Below are positions 23,015 through 34,564 of a stretch of 64,000 nucleotides of DNA, piece by piece. A model generated the notes under the pieces. That model made no database searches. It saw nothing but the letters and a program-made list of their open reading frames with translations, and had not been told where the DNA came from. The position numbers and the translations under genes were made by a program. Source of the DNA: Schizophyllum amplum (taxonomy: Eukaryota > Basidiomycota > Agaricomycetes > Agaricales > Schizophyllaceae); assembly GCA_007026445.1 (NCBI GenBank), contig VDMD01000004.1, positions 1,116,001 to 1,180,000 on the forward strand, given 5' to 3'. Numbering within the stretch: the first letter of the stretch is position 1; each line of letters opens with the position of its first letter.

Positions 23015-25501
23015 ATGGCGAGCTCTGCATTGAAGGCGGCGAGTACAGTACCTTCAAGGGTCTGCCAAGGCTTATACATATATATAGGCATCATCTACGA
23101 CGCTGCAGGAGTCGCAGACGCAAGCGCTGCTGACCCTCCTGAATCTGAACAATCCTGTCGAGGGCGCCCAAGGATCTGCATTAGGCGGATCCAAGAGCTC
23201 CTTGACGCCATACGCTACCGGCCCTCCGGTGTGGAAGGTACTCGTCCTTGATCAGCACACACAAGACGTACTCGCGACCGTCCTGCGCGTTACCGACCTG
23301 CGCGACGCAGGCGTCACATTGCATGTGTAAGTCCCCATGGCATCCACAGCGTGCAGAAGGATTCATTGTGCGCAGGCAGCTTCACTCGACACGTCCCGCG
23401 CTGCCAGACGTGCCCGCGGTGTACTTCGTATCGCCGACGCTCGCGAACATCAAGCGTATAGCGGAAGATCTGGACAAATCCCTCTACGAATCCTTCCACC
23501 TAAACTTTGTCGAGCCACTTCCGCGCGCGCTGCTGGAAGAGCTCGCGGCAGCGGTTGCCCGCACAGGGACCGGGGAACTTGTGGAACAGGTGCGTTACGG
23601 CGGATCCTACGCCGGATGGTGTACTCATATCATCGTGCAGGTGCTGGACCAATATCTGTCGTTCATCTGCCCATCCCCTTCGCTGTTCTCTCTCCTTCCG
23701 CCCTCTCCGCCGCCTCCTTCTCAGGTTCAGCCCGCCGCGTCCACGTCGTCCGTGCCCCCGACCACGTACGCGATCCTCAACTCTCCTTCGTCCACGGAGC
23801 AACAAATCGAGGAAGAGATTGACCGTGTTGCCAATGGTCTTTTCAGCGCAGTAGCGACGACTGGTGCGTGATAAGCAGCATCCTTTGCATCTCATTGACC
23901 AATTTCTATAGGCCACGTCCCATATATCCGCTCGCCCAAAGGAAATGCGGCTGAAATGGTCGCGAAGAAGCTGGAGACGAAAATCAGGGATGCACTGCTC
24001 ACTGCATCCCGATCTCATGGCACCTCCACCTCCACACTCTTCTCCCAAGAGGCAACTGGGTTGGCTAACCTCCAGCGACCATGTGAGACCTTCGAAGTTG
24101 CTCTGTCATGTTTTCTCATGAACATCGTAGTGCTCCTAATCCTGGATCGAAACGTCGATCTCGTATCCATGCTGTCGCACGGTTGGACGTACCAAGCACT
24201 CGTATCTGACTGTCTCGAGTTCAAGCTGAACCGAGTCACTGTACCACCCGCACCGCCAGCGCAACCAACGAAGCGCTCGTACGACCTCGACAGCAAGGAT
24301 TTCTTCTGGAAGCGCAACGCCGCGAATCCATTCCCGCAGGTCGCGGAGGATATCGACACAGAGTTGAACAAGTACAAGCAGGACGCGGCGGAGATCACGC
24401 GCAGTACGGGCGTCAGCGATGTGAATGACATCTCGCAACTGTGAGGTCCTTCGTGTTGCTATACACGAGTTGATTTCTGATGTGGAGAGCAGTGACCCTA
24501 CGTCCAACGCGGCGCACCTGAAAGCTGCCATCACCCAGCTGCCCGAGCTGACGGCAAGGAAAGCGACTTTAGACACCCACATGAACATTGCGACTTCTCT
24601 GCTAGAGCAAATCAAAGTGCGCGGCTTAGATGAGTTGTTCAGCACGGAGGAAGCTATCAACAAGCAGGTGAGTCTGCCCGAATATTGGCATCACGCAGGC
24701 TCACGCGGATTTCCCATCAGACTTTGCACACAATTTTGGAGACGCTGCGCAGTCAACGGGCAGACGGCAACTTCACACCAGAGGACAAGATCCGGCTGAT
24801 TCTCGTGTTCTACCTATCCTCGCCGGATAACGTCCTGTCGAAAGACGACGTCGCGCAGCTCGCCAAGGAGCTGACGTCGGCAGGAGCTGATACCTCTGCC
24901 CTTGACTATGTCAGGCGGACACGGGAGATCCTGCAAATGACGAGCGGCGGCGCGTTTGGCCCTCCTGCTATGCAATCCGATTCAAGCGCGCCAGGCGGCG
25001 AGCTTTTCAAGGGCCTCGGCTTCGGTGCACTGAGCAATCGGGTGAGTGGCAACACTGCAGCGCAATGTGACCGCTCACATCCACCAGTTCACCGACCGCC
25101 TGGGTACTGGAGGGCTGGAGAATCTCATCTCTGGCGTGAAGAACTTCCTACCGACAAACAAGCTGATGCCCGCAACGCGGTTGGTCGAAGCGTTGATGGA
25201 CTCCTCTGCAGCGTCTAACCAGTCGCTGCAAGAGACTGATGAGTATCTCTTCCTAGACCCTCGCGCGCCGAAGCACGCCATGCCCGCTGGATCCGGCACA
25301 GGCGGTGCGAGCCGAGGACGACGGATGGCGTTCGCGGAGAGCATGGTGTTCGTCGTTGGTGGTGCGGGTTACGTCGAGTACGGCAACCTCGAGGAGTGGG
25401 CGGCGAGGACAGGCAAGCGGGTGACGTATGGGGGCACGGATATCATCGACCCGGCGGGCTTTGTGAGGATATTGGAGGCGCTAGGGAAAGAGACGTCTTG
25501 A
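23015..25501 (+). CDS. SLY1: Sec1/Munc18 family protein SLY1
   Basis: Exon 1 is short ([11 protein letters not shown], from ATG 23015) and is spliced to [15 protein letters not shown]. The order is that of an SM protein: [20 protein letters not shown] (domain 1), [19 protein letters not shown], a Pro- and Ser-rich insert, then [20 protein letters not shown], which is highly conserved in SLY1. Later come [40 protein letters not shown], and the C-terminal block [17 protein letters not shown] with [19 protein letters not shown], typical of SLY1 rather than VPS33 or SEC1. SLY1 binds the SNARE Sed5/syntaxin-5 in ER-Golgi transport (family knowledge). The stop is at 25499-25501, with about seven introns. 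Confidence 0.93.
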
Positions 25502-26006
25502 TGTGTTTTCTATTGTTTTGGACTTGGACATACTTATGGCTCGGTTATTGCGATGGAGATGTGCTTTAGAACTGCTTGACTGGTGACGGACAGTAGCCCT
25601 TGGCTACTGCGGAAGCTATTCATTCAGGTCTCGCGGAAGTAAAGAGCAATAAAACCAGGTCCCGCGGGTCGTTCTCGGCCGAGTTCCCTGGGAAACAGAA
25701 TTCGGGGCCGTGATATCACCACTCCGCACTGATTTTCTCGAGGGTTTATCGTGCTGTGTCCTTCGAGCTCGTGTTGTCCTCCGCACTTTGACTCTGACTC
25801 TGATCATCCTGGACGCGCTCATCTCAGCCAAGCCTACGCCGGCGATCACAGCGCGCAGCCACAGCGACGCGACTGACAAGTGACGTACCTGATCAACACA
25901 AATCCTTCCTTGTTTGGAGTGTGGCCTCTTTAACGACGACACTCACGACAAAGAGGGCGCCTCCCACGGCGCTCGTCACGACTTCCACGACCCGCTCGCT
26001 GCCCCC
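25502..26006. other. Intergenic spacer, SLY1 to OSCA-like gene
   Basis: This holds the SLY1 3' end and the upstream region of the channel gene. An open frame runs into the downstream gene from 25914 but begins with TTG, so ATG 26007 is preferred as the start. Confidence 0.45.
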
Positions 26007-29000
26007 ATGACGGCCCTCGACATGGACGAGCTCTATCCGCGCCACACCGGCACCTGGACCGAAACCTCAAACCTGCACTGGTGGACAACGTCGGGCGGCT
26101 CCACCTTCATTCCCTCCGGCACAGAGTCCGCAACGACCTCGCCCGCGTCCACCACATCGAGCACATATACCTCGGATACCCAGTCAGACTCGACGGGCGC
26201 GGGCGGCGGCGGCGGCGGCGGTAGCAGCAGCAGCAACAGCGGATTTACACTCACGACGTTCACGAGCTCAATCCCTATATCAACCATAACGCAGTCTAGC
26301 ACGACATTCACGTCCTTCTCGGATTCAGTAGTGTCAACATATATGTCTAACACAATCTCCCCCACGATGACATCCTCAGCCAGCGAACCGACACGCACCA
26401 ACCAGATCGCTGCCAACTCGGACCCTGTGTGCGTGGGGGCCGGGCTGGACGCGTCGTCGGAGGGTGTACTTGCATCGCTGGTTTTCTCAAGCGCGATAGG
26501 ATTGTTGATATGGGTGCGTGACATGTTCGACTTGGGTGTGAAGAAGTACTGATGTCGCTGGCAGCTCATATTCGCAATCCTACGACCTCGTTTCCGGCAA
26601 GTCTATGGGCTGAGGGAATGGTTTCTACAATCAGAGTGCGCGCTTATCCATCATTCACGCCACAGTTTTCTGACAGTATCGTAGCCTACGACCCAAACCT
26701 CTCGGCTCGGGCTTCTTTGCGTTCCTCTTTCCTCCCGTCCCTCTTGTTCCCAAGGTTCCAACGGACGTCGACGACGCTGGCAAATCACCCCAAACCGATG
26801 CGGAACTCTTCCCCGCCGATGAACAGCTCAGCCAACGCGTTCTCTGGATCAGTCTTCTTATCGTCTTGGGTTGGACCGTGCTGGCGCTTGCCGGCGCTCT
26901 ACCGCTCTATCTTGTCACCACCCGCTGTCTAGCTGACTACTCTCAGGCTCGATATGGTGGTGCCTACTCTACTCTCCAGGACCTCAGCCTCATGCGACTC
27001 CTCCGTATGCTTGATCAAGGGGACGTGAGCATCAAGAACCTCCTAGTTAAGCGCGCGGCCGACGACAGCCAGAACATCCGCCCGAGGCTCATAGTGCTCA
27101 CCGTTCTTGCTCTCGTTCTTGCTCTGCTGCCGGCACTCTGGAAGATCATCAAGGAGTTCAACGCAGTCGTCGCATATCGACAGCGGTGGCTCAAGGTCAA
27201 GTGCGATGACCAAGAGCTGGCATGGCTCAGCGTACGCGACGCTCCCGGATTCATTGGCTGGGGCGAGAAGCAAATCAAGGACTTTATCATGAAGTGCGGG
27301 CTCAGCGCGAACTTGGACCGCAACGCTTCGCGCCGCCGTGGCGGCAGCTCACCCGATGATTCGGATGACAGCCCCAGCCGACCCCGTGGCGGTCGCCACC
27401 AGTCGGAGAAGCGCCGTTGGGATGCAGACGCAGAACCCTCTCAGATGGAAATCGACGTCAAGAGCCTCTTCTCGATAGTGTACGTTGGTTGTACGTACCG
27501 TCTTACACCCCCTTGATGACAACCTCAATATTAGGGACACGCATCAGCTGGCGCTCTTGATCGACGAGCGGGATGAGATCCTTGAGAACTTGGAAATAGC
27601 GGAGACGCGGTACATCAATTCCTTCAGGATTTCGACGCCCGACCCGTCCATCGTGGACTTGCAGCCTCAATCACCTGAACCCGAAGGTCGGCCATATATC
27701 TCAAGACCATTGCCGCTCCAGGGCAGGCAGGTAAAGGCCCCTGACATCTGTAAATGATATCCCGAATCTGACGTGAATTCCAGAAGCCACGTCCGCGGCG
27801 GCGGTCGACGAATAGAGCTCTTGCATCTTCGTCTCTTGCTCCTACCTCCTTCGTCGCACCATCTCAGTACTACCGTCTCCATAAGGTCGCAGGCATCAGC
27901 GGAGGTCGCTTCACCGATTCAGACGACGGTCGGCGCTCGTTTAGCGACTCTGTTCATTCCCGCGTCATCGGCACTCAGTTTCACGAGATCCAAACACGCT
28001 CAGGCGACTACCATGCCCTGCCCATGGGCACTCATGTCCGCGTCAACAGTGCCGGCAACCTCGGTCCACTCGAGGGCAGCTCCGTGGACGAGGTCCCAGA
28101 CCCACGCTACTACGGCCCCAACCACTCGATGGAGGAGTTCGGAAGGCTGGGCGGCTCGTACGACTACGATCCCGACGAGCGCCTGGACGAGATCGGCGAG
28201 CTGAACGAATGGGTCGACCTTGAGAAGGACAGGCCTGGAGAATACGAGAGCAGCATGAACGGCGCGACGCAGAGGGGCCAGACACCGCGGTTTTCGAGCA
28301 CGTCGTCGCGGTTCCCGAGGCGTGCGCGCCCGCCGCGCACACGCGCAGAGGACACCCCATCCCCAACCCGGCGCGAGACGTTCCCTTTGCGCAGCCGGAG
28401 TCCCTCTGACCCTGAGGCCGTGCCACCGCCACACCTGCGCCTCCAGCCCTCGCAGCCCTTCGTCCGGCCGCTCGAGGGCGTCGACTATGAGGGGCTCGGG
28501 GATGTTTATAACGAGATCAAGCGGTACCGCTCGCAACTGAAAGCGATCAACAATGAGATCGCGGAGGCGCAGACGGGCTGCTACCATGATATCGCGGACG
28601 GCGTGCGCATCAAGGGCTGGCTTGTTGTCGGGCGCGGCCTGCGGTTCATACCCGGCATGCAGCAGATTGAGGGACGCGCGAAAGAGGATGTGCGGTGGGA
28701 TGTTCTGCAGAACGAGCGGTCCATGCTGGACCACGTCGTCCTATGGGTCGTTGTGGCTATGGTGGCGTTGTCGCTCGCAGTTGCACGTGAGTACCAGCTC
28801 GGGTTCGTCACTGTTGGGCGTAGCTAACGAGTTGCAGTGACTGCTACTGCTGGACTCGCACTATCCACAGCTCCCGACGTGGCGCACTACCTGCCTTTCC
28901 TACAGCCCATTTTGAACGCCAACCGGCTGCCAGCTGGCATTGCCACCGTCCTCACGCCGGCGGTCGCCGCAATCGTATTCATCGCCCTCGCCTTGTGGGC

Positions 29001-30434
29001 TGTGCACTGTAAGCCTCACTTGACCTATTTCCTCCGACGGTGCTGATCGTTCGTATAGACGCCGCCAAGGTCAAAGGCTCCGTCTCCATGTCCGGCGGGC
29101 AGCTACTTACGTTCAAGATCACGTTCTTCATGCTCACCGTCATCGCCGGCGTCTTCCTCATCGCCGTCGGCGCGCTCATATTCTCGCTCCGGGCGTTCAG
29201 CGACGGCCTGGGCGACAGCTCGTCCGTCGCGAACGGCTCGATCTACATTATGGTCCTCTGTTTAGCCCTCATCATCAATCTTGCTATCATCATACCCGGG
29301 CTACTCTTGCTTCAGCCCACCAGACTCTGGCACGTGCTTCGCGCGGAAAAGCAGGCGGTGACGCCCCGTCAGCGGTTCCGAGGTGCGTGCTCGTCGAATT
29401 CGTGCGTTGCACTCGCTGACGTCCCATCCAGCTGTTTACCCTCATACTTATGACTCTTCGTTCGCCACTGGCGCTTGTGTATTGGCTATCGTATTTGCTT
29501 CTACGTTTTCTCTGATCTTCCCGCTTATTGGACCGGCCGTTACCCTTTTGCTGTTGCTAACCCTAGTTGGTAAGTTGCGTCCACTGTTTGGGCGAGCGAA
29601 TATTGATAAATTCGCTTCGCAGCTCACCGATTTCTTGTTGGGTATGTTTACGGACGGACGCAGTCACAGACAGGTGGACTGCTTCAAATCTGGCTCCTGC
29701 GCCGCTTTGGGACGGTGGTCGCCTTCCAGCCGATCCTTCTCGGGCTCATCTACCTCAGCCGGGAGCTATGGATTGAAGGCGGCGTATTGTGCGGTGTTGG
29801 CGGCGCGGTCATTCTGTTCATGGAGGGATATGCGATGTGGAAGACCCGGCTCCCGGGGCGCAAGTCGCTCAGCCATGTCGCGCAGGATTCGCTGGACCGG
29901 TTCGTGGAAATCGCGCGGCCGAAGGGGCGCCGCAACGTCGACGAGGAAAGTACGAGCCTCGTGAGCGGAAGTGGGCGCGGTCAGCGCACGCGTGGCTCGC
30001 TTGCATCCGTGCTGGAGATGATGAGCCTGACGCTCGCGGTGATGCCCTCGTCGACGGAGACCCGTGGACCGGTCCCCTTGCGTGAGTCCATTCGGTGCTT
30101 TCCTCCCTGACGTACCCAGCTGACCCTTCTCATGATAGCGACCGAGACGCTGGATGACCTGACAGCGACCGAGCGAGCGGCGCGTACGCACCCGGACGCG
30201 CCCCCGCACCTACCGCCGCTGCCGTTCGCCGACCACGCGGAGGAGATGGCGGGGATCCTGTATCCGCCCGAGCTTATAGCGCCACCGCCGATTATTTGGC
30301 TGCCCAACGACTCTGCCGGCGTCGCGCGCTCGGAGGCGCTCGACCTCCAGAAGTACCACGACTTGCGCGTGACGCTCGACGTGCGTATGAAACGGGACGT
30401 CTCACAGCGGTCATCCTCTTCTGGGCGGGGCTAG
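26007..30434 (+). CDS. OSCA/CSC1/TMEM63-type (DUF221) mechanosensitive or stress-gated channel
   Basis: A large multi-exon membrane protein (ATG 26007, stop 30432-30434). The first ~140 residues are Ser-, Thr- and Gly-rich with a run of seven or more Gly (26198-26225), then the first membrane helix (SLVFSSAIGLLIW). Next come LIFAILRPRFRQVYGLREWF, VLWISLLIVLGWTVLALAGA and a cytosolic RNA-recognition-like loop with DTHQLALLIDERDEILENLE. The long charged middle ends in GVDYEGLGDVYNEIKRYRSQ. The C-terminal pore half has many helices: DHVVLWVVVAMVALSLAV, TFKITFFMLTVIAGVFLIAV and IYIMVLCLALIINLAIII. The polar tail holds DALQKYHDL-type helices. Relatives are calcium-permeable, osmotically or mechanically gated cation channels of the plasma membrane (family knowledge). 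Confidence 0.8.
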
Positions 30435-31098
30435 TAACGCATGGACAGAACGGACTTTTTGTTGTGGTATACAGTACTTACTTACAGACATTGCTTGGTT
30501 GTATTCTCGCGTTGTATTCATGCCGTTGGATTGCCGGAGCGCGAGATGTACGATGCCGCCTCAAAAGGCAGGTTGGTGGCATGTGAGCTGTACTCCTCGT
30601 GCGCATGTCGCGGTCTCCGTTACTATCGATGAGAGAGTGGAGCTGGGCTTACGAGCTGTGTGCTACTGCTGCTGAGCCCGCTGTGCGGCGGCTATCTGGA
30701 CGAATGCGGCAGGCAGCTCATCGTCGCGAGAAGCTGGCGGCCGGTCGCGTGACGGCGGGGGCGACGAGGACATGACGATGGCGGCGGGCATTTGTCTTGA
30801 CGACGGTTCGTTTCTCGAACACGTGTATCAAAGCCTAACGACGCGACGCGACTGGCGGATGATAGCATCTGCAGGGCCGGATGGGGCAAGCTGATGGCTG
30901 GCTGAGCGCCTCTGCACTGCTTCGTCTGGCGCTGTTCATGTTGCTGAGACTTCATGTCGAGCTCGGGGCGCGCACATACACGACGAAACACAGCCTGCTG
31001 ACGGTATGGGGCGGGTGGGGGCCTTGTGGCGAGCCTGCAGGAATTTCTGTGGAGTCCGGCGCGCGCGCGGAGTCTGATCCGGGCGAGCGAGGCGTGAA
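30435..31098. other. Intergenic region
   Basis: A minus-strand frame overlaps the small gene's promoter and lacks motifs. No gene is supported. The right end is the promoter region of the small Ser-rich protein gene. Confidence 0.45.
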
Positions 31099-31105
31099 TA
31101 TAAAA
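31099..31105 (+). promoter_or_regulatory. TATA box of the small Ser-rich protein gene
   Basis: A consensus TATAAAA is followed after ~25 bases by a pyrimidine-rich stretch (31125-31195) that leads to the ATG at 31206. This layout is that of a strong fungal promoter; expression level is inferred only. Confidence 0.6.
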
Positions 31106-31205
31106 TCCCGCGCCATCCGCCGCGCTCCACCCTCCTGCCCTCCGTTGGCTCTTGTCTGTTTTTCTGCCCGGTTTTCTCCCCCCGCTGTCCTCGACGCCGC
31201 TATAC

Positions 31206-31436
31206 ATGCTCCCGACGCCGATGCCTAGCGCACACAACACCCCAGACCCCTTCGCTCTCTACTCCCAGCAGTTGCACAAGTACACGCTCCGCCTCTGGTG
31301 CGACCACTGCCGGCGCGTGGCCAAGGCTCAGGCGCGCGAGGAGGCAGACAGGCTGCGGACAACTCCCATCCGCCAGTCGTCGTCAGACGACTCCAGCTCG
31401 TCCTCGTCGGACTCGTCCGCGGACTCCCAGAGTTAG
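31206..31436 (+). CDS. Small Ser-rich hypothetical protein (76 residues)
   Basis: An intact single-exon frame starts at ATG 31206 (MLPTPMPSAHNTPDPFALYS) and stops at 31434-31436. The middle is a charged helix (LHKYTLRLWCDHCRRVAKAQ, then AREEADRL), and the C-terminus is almost all Ser and Asp (DDSSSSSSDSSADSQS), a likely casein-kinase-type phosphorylation tail. The frame extends upstream to a TTG at 31152, but ATG 31206 is preferred, lying 101 bases after the TATA box. I do not recognise a characterised family. Confidence 0.6.
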   Translation: MLPTPMPSAHNTPDPFALYSQQLHKYTLRLWCDHCRRVAKAQAREEADRLRTTPIRQSSSDDSSSSSSDSSADSQS

Positions 31437-32452
31437 TCGACGCGCACTGCTGCAGAGGGACTCGCGCAGGATGCACGCGTCGTAACCTGGGTGAGCACCT
31501 GATGTCCCGATGTGCGTGATAAGCCGTACTGACGGTTTGCAGCCGTGCCTCCCTCGCCCCCACGTCTCCGTGCCGCGCCCCGTCGCCCGCACGCACCATC
31601 CAGCACGTCTATTGTGCTTGGCAAAAGCCATCCACGCCTCCGACGGCGCTCACACATAGTACCACTCCCATGCGCTCCGTCCGGCGCCCCCACACACGCA
31701 CGCGCCTACTCACAACCACTGTACTCGTATCAGCGCCCGCCGCCCTACTCTTCTTCTTGGCCCCGACACATCTGTTTACGAATGGTACTGACCTCGCCTG
31801 CTTGCTTTCGACCGCACCTCGCTCGTACACATGTGTACGTATTTAACTAACGCCCTCCGCCCCGCCGCCTCCGATGCGCGACCTATAGACCTAACCGTAC
31901 TACAACGACATCGTACATAATGCGCGGTCGCGCTTGACGCTTCTCACTCTTTTATTGCTTGTATTATCACCCCGTCTCGGTCCCCATCCTAACTTCCTAC
32001 TATTATACCATCCTCGATCCTGGTCTTGATCGTGTATATATACCGCTATATTTGTGTTAACTGTCGAGATGATCCCTCAAGCGCGTGAAGACACGTTCAA
32101 TGACGGTGTCGCGTACTTACATCCAAAATGACGCACCGGACACTGATCGGCGCTCAAAAGGCGGGCGGCAACCTTGTCGGTCGCGCCCGAAGGAGCCGAC
32201 AGGGCAACTGCCGCCTCCGAGTCCGAGACACGGGCCTGGCGACGGAGGGCGACAGCGGCGGCGACGACACCTAAACATGTCATTGCACGTGCAAAGGCAC
32301 AATAATATATTCCGGGTTGCGACTGTCTCCGACGCCCAGCTGTTGACAGCAGAATCGCAGCGGCAGATCGCCACTCGGGGTGGCGCATTTGTAGACGCCT
32401 CTACCAATTGCTTCGTCTATCTACAAATCCGCGACATCCTGCCCCCTGCACC
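31437..32452. other. Long 3' flank and intergenic region
   Basis: Pyrimidine-rich and later AT-rich DNA (31840-32060), likely 3' UTR of the small gene. Frames at 32077-32388 (minus) and 32100-32636 (plus) overlap each other and have no domain. No gene is claimed. Confidence 0.4.
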
Positions 32453-32632
32453 TCATGCTCGGCGCGCAGCCCGGAGCGCCACCATCGCTTTGAGGATACG
32501 ACGGGCTTCTGGATCGGAGCCCAACAGTCTGGCAAAAAATGCAAACGACAGCTCATTCAAGTCTAATCCAAGGTTCGGGACAGTAGATATAAGTACATCC
32601 GCAACAGCGACCGGCGCGGCAGAACTTTCCTC

Positions 32633-34349
32633 TTAGAGCTCCTTCAGGCGCGCCTCTGCCACCGCGCACACATCGTACCCCCACACCTCTTGCCGCATCT
32701 CTTCCGCTAAAGCGGCGGTCAGTGAGCAGCAACACAACGACAAGCAGGTGACGCACAGCGTAGGAACAGACCCATCTTCTCCGGGATGGTCGCCTGCTCC
32801 ACGGACTCCCGTGCCACAAATTCAGCGCGGGCCTTCCGGACGTCCTGGAACATGCGGAGGCGGCCTTCGACGTCCTCCGGCCGTGTACCTGCCGGGAAGA
32901 GAACGCCGAGGGCGCCGACGTCCTCGAGACCTATGGCGAAGCCCTGCCCGAGCGCTACGATGCAGTGAGCTAGACGCACGTTTTGAACATATTGTCCCAC
33001 TCACTAGCAAGGGTGGCACTAGAAGTGAGGAGGACGTGTACGGGTCAGTACTCACAAATTCACCGAGCTAGAAGTAGACTCACTGCGCCGCGTCCCCCAA
33101 GACGCACGTCCGCCCGCGCACCCACGTCGGGATACTCCACGGCAGCGCACGCAGCTGCCACAACTTCACCTCCTCCGCACGACTGAGCAGCGCGGTGAAC
33201 TTGTCGTCAAAGTCCGCAAACTTGGCCAACAGCTCCTCCTTGCTCGACGGTACGTGCCACCCTGCGTATAGGTAAGCGCTAGAACACCCCGACGGCCCAG
33301 CCGCGACCTTCGATGCACGAGTTCCGATGCTCAAGATTGCATACGCACCGACGCTGTCCTGATCACGCTCGTCCGGGTGCACAGCCAGCACGCTGACCAG
33401 CTCGTCTTGCTGCAACGGCGTGAGGGTGAGCCCCCGTCTTCCCGGTGCGAATACGAGACGCATGCCCCGCGGGCCTTCCCCGAGCAGCCACCCTAACTCG
33501 GCTTTGCAGCTAGCTATGGGAACGAGCGTACGGAATGCGACACGCGCGCTTGCGGGTGCGTCTACAGCGTGCCCGAGCACAAACGTGCGGATAGAGGACT
33601 GCCAAGTGTGGTCTTGAGCGACTGAAATAGGTCAAGACAATGAGAAAACGACTGACGTGAATACCATCCGCGCCGACAATGAGGTCTGCCGTATGCGTCG
33701 TCCCGTCCTGGGTAACGAGCGTACCAGCGTCGGGGTTGCATGTTTTGACGCGCGCGCCGAGCCGTACCTGCACCGGGCGCCCAGGCCGTCTGTACTCACA
33801 GCACACTCATAGAGCGCGCTATGCAAAGCATGTCTATGAACGCTCCACGTCGGCTGGTGGTCGGCAGCGGTGATTAGCAGCTGTCTCAGCGCATCTCAAA
33901 ACGTGCACGGCGCTCACCCTTTCATACGATGTGAAATCGCTCTCGTTTACCTTCTCCCCACTACGCCTAAAGGCTACGCTCTAGCGCCGATGATTCGAAA
34001 CTCAGAGCGCGTCCATTAATCCAGAACTTGCAGGACGAACATACCCCATAGTATCGCTGCGGCTGGCACTTTGCTTCGATATCGAATCCCAGATGTTCGA
34101 ACACCCGACCTGCATTCGGCGGGATCGTTATAACCGCGCCGAGAGGCGCCAGCGTCGCAGCAGCTTCGAAGACCTTTCATCGATGACGGCGATTGCGACA
34201 AAAACACGTTCAAAGACGTTCGAACAGCATGATAGTATGCACACCTGGACGTCATGCCCCTGTCGCCGAAGCGCGAGTGCAGCCGATAAACCGACGAGGC
34301 CCGCGCCGACGATGTTGATCTTTAGCGGTCGTGTATCGGAAGAAGTCAT
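32633..34349 (-). CDS. FAD-dependent monooxygenase (salicylate-hydroxylase-like)
   Basis: Start at 34349 (MTSSDTRPLKINIVGAGLVG). The Rossmann motif GAGLVGLSAALALRRQGHDV binds FAD. A second FAD region reads TLVTQDGTTHTADLIVGADG, containing the GD-type NADPH/FAD motif. The third, WVRGRTCVLGDAAQ, is the C-terminal GDAAH-like motif, followed by QGFAIGLEDVGALG. The gene has many small introns and ends ARLKEL at 32633-32635. Class A flavoprotein monooxygenases hydroxylate aromatic substrates using NAD(P)H and oxygen (family knowledge); the substrate cannot be read from sequence. The usual GDAAHP is GDAAQ at the exon edge, so that splice needs checking. An in-frame extension follows the stop (see findings). 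Confidence 0.85.
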
Positions 34350-34564
34350 CACGGTGAAGACGATGGTAGAAGGCAGAAGAGGCTTCTCGGCAGTGGTCTA
34401 CTCGGGGTACTCATCGAGCTGTGTCACGATCTCTGAGTCGCTCTTTGCGCGACGGCGAGAGTGAAGATGCCGGGAAATGTCCATTGTCAAAACAGTGATC
34501 TCATTAGTACATCCGTGATAGCCTTAAGTATACAGGGAGAGGTGGTGCTCTAAGGCGCATGCCT

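Noticed and set aside
28000..28734. 244-codon minus-strand frame
   Set aside because: It is antisense to the charged middle of the OSCA-like gene.
32085..32636. 183-codon plus-strand frame
   Set aside because: Its first codon is GTG, it has no domain, and it overlaps the end of the monooxygenase gene and competing minus-strand frames.
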